From an uncultured Porphyromonadaceae bacterium (GTDB lineage: Bacteria > Bacteroidota > Bacteroidia > Bacteroidales > CAMTPD01), in the NCBI GenBank assembly GCA_947074265.1, contig CAMTPD010000010.1, forward strand, positions 1-13,219: a stretch of DNA of 13,219 nucleotides. Direction: 5' to 3'. The notes beneath the pieces were generated by a model. That model saw only the letters and a list, made by a program, of their open reading frames with translations, had not been told where the DNA came from and made no database searches. The translations under genes and the position numbers were made by a program. Shown one piece after another: positions 7,472-13,219 of this stretch (the first letter of the stretch is position 1; every line of letters begins with the position of its first letter).

Positions 7472-8133
7472 AGTTTTAATATCGAGTCCCACTTTTCCCA
7501 TTGATTAAAAAGGTAATGTCCTCCGGTTATTTCACAAACAGCCGTTTGCTCGTTCCAAAAACGAAGCAGGTTCGTTGTTGGAAATATAAAATCATCACTA
7601 GCTATGATGGCTTTTGTCCAATTGATTGTTTCTTTGGGTAACGGAGGGTTGCATTCGACCATTTCTTTTAATGATTGCAATTCTTCCCGAAGTGATGCAC
7701 TGTCGCGCTCTACATTATTTGCCGAAAAGAAGCGAAAAGTTGCACTATCGTTACACATACGACGATTGAAACGCTTTCGATTGTCATCGGAAAAGTGCTC
7801 TAATGTACCATTGTAAATAGCAACAGGAATACCACATGCATCATCAATAGGTTGCTCTGTTCCGTTTATTGCAATAGCTGTGTCGAAGCTTAATTGATTT
7901 TGTTGCTTGAGACGGGATGCAACCCATACGCCCATCGACCAAGCAATGAGATGTATTTTCTTGTATTGTTTTGGTAGTTCAAAACGAAAGTCGGGCGAAT
8001 GATAATCATACACCACACATACATCATACAAGTCGGATTGTAAATGACGGAAAGGATTTGAATCCATTCCCCAACCACATAAAAAAAGAATCAGTTCCTC
8101 TTTCTGATTATCAAGCATCAACAGTGTTTTCAT
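7468..8133 (-). CDS. bioG: Pimeloyl-ACP methyl ester esterase BioG
   Basis: BioG removes the methyl group from pimeloyl-ACP methyl ester (EC 3.1.1.85), ending chain growth and releasing pimeloyl-ACP for BioF. It replaces BioH in several Bacteroidota and Haemophilus. The 221-residue protein has the atypical short alpha/beta-hydrolase fold of the former DUF452 family. The oxyanion loop is LCGWGMDSN (18-26), the nucleophile elbow is IAWSMGVW (63-70) with Ser66, the acid is probably Asp180 or Asp181 in IIASDDFIFP, and the base is His206 in GGHYLF. It lies 56 bases after bioF and overlaps bioC by ATGA. That coupling matches their paired roles: BioC adds the methyl and BioG removes it. Confidence 0.9.
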   Translation of the reverse strand: MKTLLMLDNQKEELILFLCGWGMDSNPFRHLQSDLYDVCVVYDYHSPDFRFELPKQYKKIHLIAWSMGVWVASRLKQQNQLSFDTAIAINGTEQPIDDACGIPVAIYNGTLEHFSDDNRKRFNRRMCNDSATFRFFSANNVERDSASLREELQSLKEMVECNPPLPKETINWTKAIIASDDFIFPTTNLLRFWNEQTAVCEITGGHYLFNQWEKWDSILKL

Positions 8134-8189
8134 ACAAGCTAGTGTTAAAACAGAGACTAAAGTTATGCGATAAAATCGAAACCTTACTA

Positions 8190-9332
8190 TTAAAGGCTCG
8201 ATAATGTTGCTTCGATATCTTCTTTTGCAATTGCTGCGGATAACGAAAAGCGAATACGAGATGTACCTATAGGTACTGTAGGCGGACGCACAGGTAAAGC
8301 GTATACGCCCAACTTTTGCAATTGCAATGCAAAGTCAATGCATGCCTTATTGTCGCCTATGATATAGGGGATGATATGACTTTCGCTTGGCATAGAAATA
8401 CCTTTGGCTGCAATAATATCACGCAAAAGAATGGATAGCCTTTCTAGTTGTTTGCGTTCATGAGTAAAGCGAGGTAATTGCTTAAAGATAAAATAACTCC
8501 AAGCGATTGTAACCGGAGGTAATGTAGTAGAGAAAATAAGCGGACGCATTGTATTAATCAGGTAGTCGCGCATTACATTACTACAGGCTACATAGGCCCC
8601 CATTGAGGCCAAAGCTTTACCAAACGTGCCTACCAGAAAATCTATATCAGCCAATACACCTTGTTCTTCGGCAATTCCGTATCCGTTGTTGCCTCGTACA
8701 CCAATGGCATTCGCTTCGTCTACATATAAATATATATTGCTGAAGCGTTTTTTTATTTCTACAAGAAAGCGTAAGTCGGCAACATCGCCATCCATGCTAA
8801 AAATACTTTCGGTTACGATGAAGATTTCGTCGTAGTTGGCCGCTTCCTTCTCTAGTATTTTAAGTAAATGTGAATTGTCGTTGTGTCTGTAACGTACAAA
8901 TTGTGCATTGCTGAGGCGGATTCCGTCGATAATGCTGGCATGCACCAGTTTGTCTGCAACGATCAAACTACGTTTCGTTGTAATTGCGGGTAAGATACCG
9001 ATATTGGCATGATAACCACTATTGAATAGCAGTCCTGCTTCGTGTTGCAAGGACGACGCAATCAGTGATTCTAGTTGTTCGTATACCGGGAAGTTGCCCG
9101 TAAGCAGACGTGAAGAGGAAGAAGAGTAGGGCAGGAATTGCCCTTGTGTCTCTTCTTTAAATTGTTGAAGTAAATCCTCTCGAGTAGCAAGTCCCAAATA
9201 GTCGTTGCCCGATAGATTCACTAGTTTTTGATTATCCTTTATGATGTATTTGCCTTCATGAGTAATTGAAGGGATAGATCTAAAGCTACCCTTTTCCTTT
9301 AGCTCACAAAGTTCTTGTTCAAATCTATTCAT
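8190..9332 (-). CDS. bioF: 8-amino-7-oxononanoate synthase BioF
   Basis: BioF is a PLP enzyme of the alpha-oxoamine synthase family that joins pimeloyl-ACP and L-alanine, releasing CO2 (EC 2.3.1.47). Its 380 residues are normal length. Visible motifs are [10 protein letters not shown] (40-49), SSRLLTGN (73-80), NSGYHANIG (104-112), HAS at 131-133 (the substrate/PLP-stacking His), [10 protein letters not shown] (174-183), [11 protein letters not shown] (204-214) and [10 protein letters not shown] (236-245) with the PLP lysine at 239. One oddity: where the family normally has D-x-A-H, the His contacting the PLP 3'-hydroxyl, this protein has Asn208 (codon AAT). Other key residues are present, so it is probably active. 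It lies 20 bases after bioA. CoA-dependent relatives such as KBL are excluded mainly by context. Confidence 0.93.
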   Translation of the reverse strand: MNRFEQELCELKEKGSFRSIPSITHEGKYIIKDNQKLVNLSGNDYLGLATREDLLQQFKEETQGQFLPYSSSSSRLLTGNFPVYEQLESLIASSLQHEAGLLFNSGYHANIGILPAITTKRSLIVADKLVHASIIDGIRLSNAQFVRYRHNDNSHLLKILEKEAANYDEIFIVTESIFSMDGDVADLRFLVEIKKRFSNIYLYVDEANAIGVRGNNGYGIAEEQGVLADIDFLVGTFGKALASMGAYVACSNVMRDYLINTMRPLIFSTTLPPVTIAWSYFIFKQLPRFTHERKQLERLSILLRDIIAAKGISMPSESHIIPYIIGDNKACIDFALQLQKLGVYALPVRPPTVPIGTSRIRFSLSAAIAKEDIEATLSSL

Positions 9333-9352
9333 GATTGAGTGATTGAGGATGC

Positions 9353-10645
9353 TTACTTGGAAGCAAGGTAACGGGAGATCACATTGATTACGCCCGAGGT
9401 AAGTTTTGTAATTTCAGCTTCGCTACAAATAAAAGGAGGCATTAGATATACCAATTTGCCAAATGGTCTTACCCAAATTCCTTCTTCTACAAACATCGGT
9501 TGTATATCAGACATCGTTACAGGTTCTTTCATCTCAACAACACCGATGGCTCCAAGTACACGCACTTCTTGTACACCTTCGATAGCTTCAGCCTTGCTTA
9601 GTTCTTGTTGCAACTGTGCTTCAATACGTTTTACGTTAGCCTTCCAGTTGGAGCTTAACAATAAATCGATCGATGCTGCTGCTACGGCACAAGCAAGTGG
9701 GTTGCCCATAAAAGTAGGACCATGCATAAACACTCCGGGGTATCCGTTTGAGATGCCTTCAGCTACTTTATCGTTTGCCAGTGTTGCTGCCAAAGTCATG
9801 TATCCGCCGGTAAGAGCTTTTCCGATGCACATAATATCGGGTGCAATACCACAATGCTCCCATGCAAACAAAGTTCCGGTACGTCCAAACCCGGTTGCTA
9901 TTTCATCAAAGATCAGCAATACGTCATATTTGTCGCAAAGTTTGCGTGCTTCGACTAGGTAACGTGGAGAGTAGAAACGCATACCTCCAGCACCTTGCAC
10001 AACCGGTTCAAGTATCAGTGCAGCGATCTCGTGATGATGCTTTTCGAGTGTTTCGCGCAATTCAGAAATATCTTCATCATCCCAGTTGTCGCCGTAACGG
10101 GTTTTCGGTTCCGAAACAAAGAACTGTATTGGCAATGCATTGCCAAAAATACCATGCATTCCGGTTACCGGATCGCAAACCGACATGGCATTCCAAGTGT
10201 CACCATGGTAGCCTGAACGGATAGTAACGAACTTATTCTTTTCTTTCTTTCCTAATGAGAACCAATATTGGATCGCCATTTTCAGGGCAACCTCTACCGA
10301 TACAGAACCTGAGTCGCAGAAGAATATTTTTGAAAGAGAAGGATGTACGATAGAAAGGATCTTTTCTGCTAGTTGAGCCGCAGGCTCATGCGTGAGTCCG
10401 CCAAACATGATATGCGACATTTTGCTCAACTGATCTTGTGCTGCTTTATTCAAAACAGGATGATTATAGCCATGCACCGCAGCCCACCATGAAGACATTC
10501 CGTCAACAAGCTTTCTACCATCGCAAAGCGTAATAATAGCACCCTCTGCTTTTTCTACCGGAAAAACACAAAGCGGATTAGAGATGGATGTATATGGATG
10601 CCAGATATGATTTCTATCTATATCTAAGAGTTCTTCTGTTGTCAT
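9353..10645 (-). CDS. bioA: Adenosylmethionine-8-amino-7-oxononanoate aminotransferase BioA
   Basis: BioA transfers an amino group, usually from SAM, to 8-amino-7-oxononanoate to give 7,8-diaminopelargonic acid (EC 2.6.1.62). It is a cytoplasmic PLP fold-type I aminotransferase and normally a dimer. The 430 residues carry the full BioA signature: HPYTS (16-20) with substrate Tyr18, [11 protein letters not shown] (50-60) with the Trp pair, [17 protein letters not shown] (108-124), SGYHGDT (144-150), [12 protein letters not shown] (246-257) with the PLP-ring Asp247, [10 protein letters not shown] (274-283) with PLP lysine 276, [12 protein letters not shown] (308-319), and [13 protein letters not shown] near the end. 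The ATG overlaps the bioB stop by four bases (ATGA). No missing residues were seen. Confidence 0.97.
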   Translation of the reverse strand: MTTEELLDIDRNHIWHPYTSISNPLCVFPVEKAEGAIITLCDGRKLVDGMSSWWAAVHGYNHPVLNKAAQDQLSKMSHIMFGGLTHEPAAQLAEKILSIVHPSLSKIFFCDSGSVSVEVALKMAIQYWFSLGKKEKNKFVTIRSGYHGDTWNAMSVCDPVTGMHGIFGNALPIQFFVSEPKTRYGDNWDDEDISELRETLEKHHHEIAALILEPVVQGAGGMRFYSPRYLVEARKLCDKYDVLLIFDEIATGFGRTGTLFAWEHCGIAPDIMCIGKALTGGYMTLAATLANDKVAEGISNGYPGVFMHGPTFMGNPLACAVAAASIDLLLSSNWKANVKRIEAQLQQELSKAEAIEGVQEVRVLGAIGVVEMKEPVTMSDIQPMFVEEGIWVRPFGKLVYLMPPFICSEAEITKLTSGVINVISRYLASK

Positions 10646-11622
10646 TTCTCCCAGTCGGTATTTTCATTAAACGTATAACCGGCTTCAGTGAATAGTTCAA
10701 TATCCTCTTTCACTTTAGAACCGATGGTGGTAAGTAAATCTCCCATAATGGCAGAGTTGATTCCGATATGCAAAGCCTTGGCTTGCGTTTCTTTACTAAG
10801 CAAAGCTCTACCCCCCGAAAAGCGTAGATAGGCATTCGGATTAATTAAGCGAAACAGAGCTACAGAGTCGAGAAATTCTTCATTGTTCAATATCTCGCAT
10901 TTGCCAAGAGGTGTGCCTTCTATCGGATGTAGCATATTGATCGGAATCGAGTACACTTCATTTTCTTGTAAAAAGACAGCCATCTCGATACGTTGCTCCA
11001 TGGTTTCTCCCATGCCGATGATACCACCCGAGCAAATGCGCATACCAACTTCACGTGCCGCACGAATGGTTTTCATTTTTTCTTCCATAGTATGCGTTGA
11101 GCAAAGCTCTTTGAAATAAGATGGAGACGTTTCGATGTTGCAGTGATAGTTTTCAACTCCGGCATCCCGCAAATCAGAAAGTTCTTCTTTGGTAAGAAGT
11201 CCCAACGATGCGCAGCATTTGATAGGAGAATTGGCTTTGATTGTATAAAATGTATCGCAAATGGATTTCATTTCCTTTGCGTTGGGTTTGCGACCGCTTG
11301 TTACAAGAGAAAAGCGATTGATTCCCTGATTCGCATTGTAGTTTGCTTGTCTCAAACATTCAGAGGCAGGTAATAATGCGTAAAATTCAGCCGTTGTTTT
11401 ATAATGTGCCGACTGTGCACACCATTTGCAGTCTTCAGAGCATTTGCCCGATTTAGCATTTATAATGGAGCATGTATCAAACTTATTTCCCAAGAAATGA
11501 GCCGTGATTTCCGCAGCAGCGTTGTGTAGTTCTTCTCTCGACGTACAACGAAATACTTGCAAAGCTTCTTCGTAAGACAGCAGTTTTCCTGCCTTAATGT
11601 CTTTTACAACTTGTTGTATCAT
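10642..11622 (-). CDS. bioB: Biotin synthase BioB, with a Type II (anaerobe) cysteine pattern
   Basis: BioB is a radical SAM enzyme that inserts sulfur into dethiobiotin to make biotin (EC 2.8.1.6). From the ATG at 11622 ([10 protein letters not shown]) it has 326 residues, normal for the family. An in-frame ATG at 11724 would add 34 residues across the leader and the candidate -7 box, so I reject it. The SAM-cluster motif is [13 protein letters not shown] (Cys61, 65, 68). The auxiliary-cluster residues differ from E. coli by my alignment: Cys51 replaces Ser43, Ser105 replaces Cys97 (FSLVTSG), Cys137 matches Cys128, Cys161 replaces His152 (YHCNIETSP) and Cys197 matches Cys188 ([11 protein letters not shown]). 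The arginine region YLRFSGGR is kept. This pattern fits the anaerobe-type enzyme reported to carry a 4Fe-5S cluster. It is the first gene of the biotin operon. Confidence 0.95.
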   Translation of the reverse strand: MIQQVVKDIKAGKLLSYEEALQVFRCTSREELHNAAAEITAHFLGNKFDTCSIINAKSGKCSEDCKWCAQSAHYKTTAEFYALLPASECLRQANYNANQGINRFSLVTSGRKPNAKEMKSICDTFYTIKANSPIKCCASLGLLTKEELSDLRDAGVENYHCNIETSPSYFKELCSTHTMEEKMKTIRAAREVGMRICSGGIIGMGETMEQRIEMAVFLQENEVYSIPINMLHPIEGTPLGKCEILNNEEFLDSVALFRLINPNAYLRFSGGRALLSKETQAKALHIGINSAIMGDLLTTIGSKVKEDIELFTEAGYTFNENTDWEK

Positions 11623-11643
11623 GATTTTACGATGTTTGTTAGT

Positions 11644-11661
11644 GGCTTTGATTTTAAAGCC
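11644..11661 (-). other. Short hairpin in the bioB leader
   Basis: GGCTTT (11644-11649) and AAAGCC (11656-11661) form a perfect 6-bp stem with a 6-base loop, about 22 bases before the bioB ATG. A second GCTTTAA copy next to it allows an alternative pairing. It lies in the expected untranslated leader of about 75 bases. It might affect translation of bioB, but it is small and matches no riboswitch class I know. Confidence 0.3.
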
Positions 11662-11703
11662 GGTTAAAGCTAATTGTATGGGAACAAAAATAGCGGATTT
11701 GTG

Positions 11704-11711
11704 CAAAATTA
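11704..11711 (-). promoter_or_regulatory. bioB: Candidate -7 box of the biotin operon promoter
   Basis: Minus-strand TAATTTTG is a perfect match to the Bacteroidetes -7 consensus TAnnTTTG. No good -33 TTG lies 19-21 bases upstream (that stretch reads AAAACG), so the promoter may be weak or activator-dependent. Transcription from here would give a leader of about 75 bases. The box lies inside the longer bioB reading frame, which supports the shorter BioB start. Confidence 0.45.
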
Positions 11712-11759
11712 AAAATAAAAACAACGAATCGTTTTAGCGTATATTTATAGTGTCTTTGC

Positions 11760-11771
11760 AACCAATTGGTT
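11760..11771. repeat. Perfect 12-bp palindrome between bioB and the divergent lipoprotein gene
   Basis: AACCAATTGGTT is a complete dyad. It lies about 50 bases upstream of the candidate bioB -7 box and about 78 bases before the lipoprotein ATG. It could be a protein-binding site for either gene. No biotin repressor consensus is clear here. Confidence 0.35.
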
Positions 11772-11778
11772 ATATCCT

Positions 11779-11797
11779 TGTTTTACAATATAAAACA
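11779..11797. repeat. 7-bp inverted repeat between bioB and the lipoprotein gene
   Basis: TGTTTTA (11779-11785) and TAAAACA (11791-11797) form a perfect inverted repeat with a 5-base spacer. It is the size of a typical dimeric operator and lies about 50 bases before the lipoprotein ATG, just downstream of the 12-bp palindrome on the + strand. The AT-rich content weakens the case. Confidence 0.3.
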
Positions 11798-11848
11798 CGA
11801 AGTTTTTAATTGATGGTTGACTTATATTAATCGAGAAAAGAAAAGGAA

Positions 11849-12556
11849 ATGAGAAAGTTTGTTTATTTTTTAGTATTGGGTAGTACCGTTTTGCTTTCGG
11901 CTTGTAACTCGAAGGCAAAAGAAAACAAAGATGCAGAGATTGTTGAAGATACGGTCTTGATAGCAGAAGAAGAAATTGTAGGCGATGACGTAGATTCTCA
12001 TGGATGTAATCTATCGGCAGGATATACTTGGTCGCAAGTTAGCAACGATTGTATTCGTGTGTTTGAAGCCGGAATACGAATGAAAGATATGATGGATAGT
12101 ACAGCTACCTCTTCTGCTTTCATTGTTTTTGCGAAAGACTCATCGCAATGTGAAGTATTCTTACCTCAGGTAGAAGCTAGTTTGGTATTGCCTGTGAAGG
12201 ATGTTAAGGGTACAAAAGTTTGGGCAAGCGATGACATTACTGTAAAACAAGTAAAAGGACAGTGGGAAATTGTAAATGGAGACAAACTTCTTTTTGCTCA
12301 AGATCCTACGCAGCCAATCAAAATGATATACAAAGGGTCTGACAATAAGACCAAACGTTTGTATCAAGTAAATGTTGTGTATGATCCCGTACAAGAAGTG
12401 GCAGTAGTTACGATGGACGATCAAGAGTGGATCTTACCGGCACAAGTCACAGCTTCCGGATTTAAATATGGAAACGACAGTATTACTTTATCCGGAAAAG
12501 GAAATGAAGCATTACTTACTTCTAAAGATATCAACCTTACTCTCATGGGCGAATAA
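11849..12556 (+). CDS. Lipoprotein with MliC-like (lysozyme inhibitor) C-terminal region
   Basis: A 235-residue lipoprotein: MRKFVYFLVL is followed by a lipobox LSAC (16-19), then an acidic linker (24-50). A middle segment, DSHGCNLSAGYTWSQVSNDC (49-68) continuing IRVFEAG, holds two cysteines that could form a disulfide; I have the impression of a recurring Bacteroidota motif but cannot name it. The C-terminal part (about 172-223), with VAVVTMDDQEWILPAQVTASGFKYGND and then LSGKGNEALLT, strongly resembles MliC/PliC inhibitors of c-type lysozyme. It lacks the cysteine usually seen near the start of the MliC domain (here YQVNVVY). Likely role: anchored in the cell envelope, protecting against lysozyme; this is inferred. 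A purine-rich AAAAGGAA stretch directly precedes the ATG. The gene is divergent from bioB and ends before a strong terminator. Confidence 0.75.
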   Translation: MRKFVYFLVLGSTVLLSACNSKAKENKDAEIVEDTVLIAEEEIVGDDVDSHGCNLSAGYTWSQVSNDCIRVFEAGIRMKDMMDSTATSSAFIVFAKDSSQCEVFLPQVEASLVLPVKDVKGTKVWASDDITVKQVKGQWEIVNGDKLLFAQDPTQPIKMIYKGSDNKTKRLYQVNVVYDPVQEVAVVTMDDQEWILPAQVTASGFKYGNDSITLSGKGNEALLTSKDINLTLMGE

Positions 12557-12587
12557 CCCAACGTAATTTTGAATAGATTGATATGAA

Positions 12588-12624
12588 AAAGGCGGTATTG
12601 AGCTTTGTGTTCAATGCCGCCTTT
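12588..12624. terminator. Strong bidirectional hairpin terminator
   Basis: AAAGGCGGTATTGA (12588-12601) pairs with TCAATGCCGCCTTT (12611-12624) over 14 bp with one G-T pair and a 9-base loop. T-rich sequence follows (GTATTTTGG) and A-rich sequence precedes it. It separates the convergent lipoprotein gene (stop 12556) and MBOAT gene (stop 12645). Confidence 0.9.
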
Positions 12625-12644
12625 GTATTTTGGTGTATCTTATT

Positions 12645-13219
12645 TTAGAATTGGAAGTAGATAAATGGTTGTACATCCGATGACTTTAGCTGCATAACCA
12701 AAATAATCATCAATGTAAATACGGCTGCCTTTGCAAGCAGTGGAGCCGAAGTAGACCACTGATACGCTTTGCGCTCCCAAGACTCGGGAGTGAAGTGTAA
12801 AACATAACCGAGCAAAATAAAGAAGCAAACCATTTTATAACCAGCAAAGAACTGCGGCACAATTTCGGGATGAAAGCTAGTAAATATTTGCTCCAAGACA
12901 AGCCAACCATTCTCGAAACTAGAGGCTCTGAAGAAGATCCAACCGAAACATACCAAATGGAAGGTAAGCAAGATACCCAATACCCTGCGCCACGGTTTCA
13001 TTTCGTAGCCCATTGTTTTAAAACTCTTGAACGACTCCATTACGCGCTTATGTATTGCAAGCGAAGTTCCGTTAAGTGCTCTCCAGAATACAAATTGCCA
13101 CGAAGCACCGTGCCAAAGTCCGCCCAGCAGCATCGCCGTGAGCAAGTCAAAATACGTCCGAATTTTCCCTGTGCGATTTCCTCCTAGCGCGATATATCAA
13201 TAATCTTTTAGCCAGCTAG
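12645..13219 (-). CDS. MBOAT-family O-acyltransferase, C-terminal part, with an in-frame TGA near the contig edge
   Basis: This is the C-terminal part of a membrane-bound O-acyltransferase of the AlgI/DltB type, which moves acyl groups (often acetyl) onto exported polysaccharides or cell-wall polymers. About 190 codons of what is usually a 470-500 residue protein are present. Motifs in order are SWLKDY-stop-YIALGGNR (13217-13174), LLTAMLLGGLWHGASW with the conserved MBOAT histidine, FHLVCFGWIFFRA, several hydrophobic segments, and the typical ending SSDVQPFIYFQF. The TTG at 13145 sits inside a conserved stretch and is not a real start; the frame continues to 13196. At 13197-13199 a TGA replaces the Leu of the conserved DYLYI motif, and the frame still matches the family beyond it. 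It is either an error at the contig end or a nonsense mutation. Confidence 0.88.

Noticed and set aside
9384..9962. A 192-residue reading frame opposite bioA
   Set aside because: It lies fully antisense to bioA, which has all catalytic motifs. The translation has no family motif and is low in complexity (Ser/Ile/Pro-rich), as expected for a shadow frame.
11623..11703. A riboswitch in the bioB leader
   Set aside because: No known riboswitch class senses biotin to my knowledge. The leader is only about 75 bases and holds a single 6-bp hairpin.
11623..11724. A 34-residue N-terminal extension of BioB
   Set aside because: It would cover the candidate -7 box and leader. BioB proteins normally start near MIQQVV, and the extension has no conserved feature.
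13198..13213. A 14-bp match (AATAATCTTTTAGC) between the contig end and the region near 4742-4755, suggesting a chimeric join
   Set aside because: The terminal bases encode SWLKDY in the right frame for the MBOAT motif, so the end is genuine gene sequence. The match is AT-rich and probably coincidental.
1..13219. tRNA or rRNA genes, CRISPR arrays, insertion sequences, phage or toxin-antitoxin genes
   Set aside because: I saw no tRNA-like folds, regularly spaced repeats, transposase or integrase motifs, or toxin-antitoxin pairs; genes and short intergenic gaps account for the whole window.

Overview
The window looks like one short assembled contig from a Bacteroidota genome, most likely Bacteroidales. 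Support for this: strong Shine-Dalgarno sites are largely absent, there is a -7 box of the Bacteroides type (TAnnTTTG) before bioB, the protein sequences resemble Bacteroidales UxaC, BioA, BioB and MBOAT enzymes, and base composition is moderately AT-rich. Genus cannot be fixed from the sequence. Both contig edges carry artefact signals. The first 13 bases equal the 3' end of the Illumina adapter, and the last 23 bases contain an in-frame stop inside a conserved MBOAT motif.

Layout: (1) 14-417, + strand: the 3' part of an unrecognised gene, facing the next operon across a hairpin terminator. (2) 520-4708, - strand: a uronate operon read uxaC > dctP > dctQ > dctM. It encodes glucuronate isomerase and a complete three-part TRAP transporter with a lipoprotein binding protein. 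A candidate promoter flanked by an 8-bp inverted repeat lies before uxaC. (3) 4851-5342, - strand: a GNAT acetyltransferase of the phosphinothricin acetyltransferase type. (4) 5617-5952, + strand: a small secreted protein of unknown function, ending in a strong hairpin terminator. (5) 6012-11622, - strand: a full biotin operon read bioB > bioA > bioF > bioG > bioC > bioD. (6) 11849-12556, + strand: a lipoprotein with an MliC-like (lysozyme inhibitor) C-terminus, divergent from bioB and ending at another hairpin terminator. (7) 12645-13219, - strand: the C-terminal part of an MBOAT O-acyltransferase, cut by the contig end.

How the genes work together: the TRAP system probably imports a hexuronate, which UxaC isomerises; the later enzymes of the pathway are not in the window. 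The biotin operon is self-sufficient. BioC and BioG make pimeloyl-ACP using the housekeeping fatty acid cycle, and BioF, BioA, BioD and BioB finish biotin. Four gene junctions (uxaC/dctP, bioB/bioA, bioG/bioC, bioC/bioD) are 4-base ATGA overlaps, suggesting translational coupling.

Most of the window is ordinary metabolism and I see no clear new multi-gene system. The most interesting points are: a BioB whose cysteine pattern differs from E. coli and fits the anaerobe (Type II) enzyme; a BioF with Asn where the family has a PLP-contacting His; the uxaC-TRAP pairing with an operator-like repeat; a two-part lipoprotein with a conserved-looking SAGYTW segment joined to an MliC-like tail; and the sequence artefacts at the two edges.
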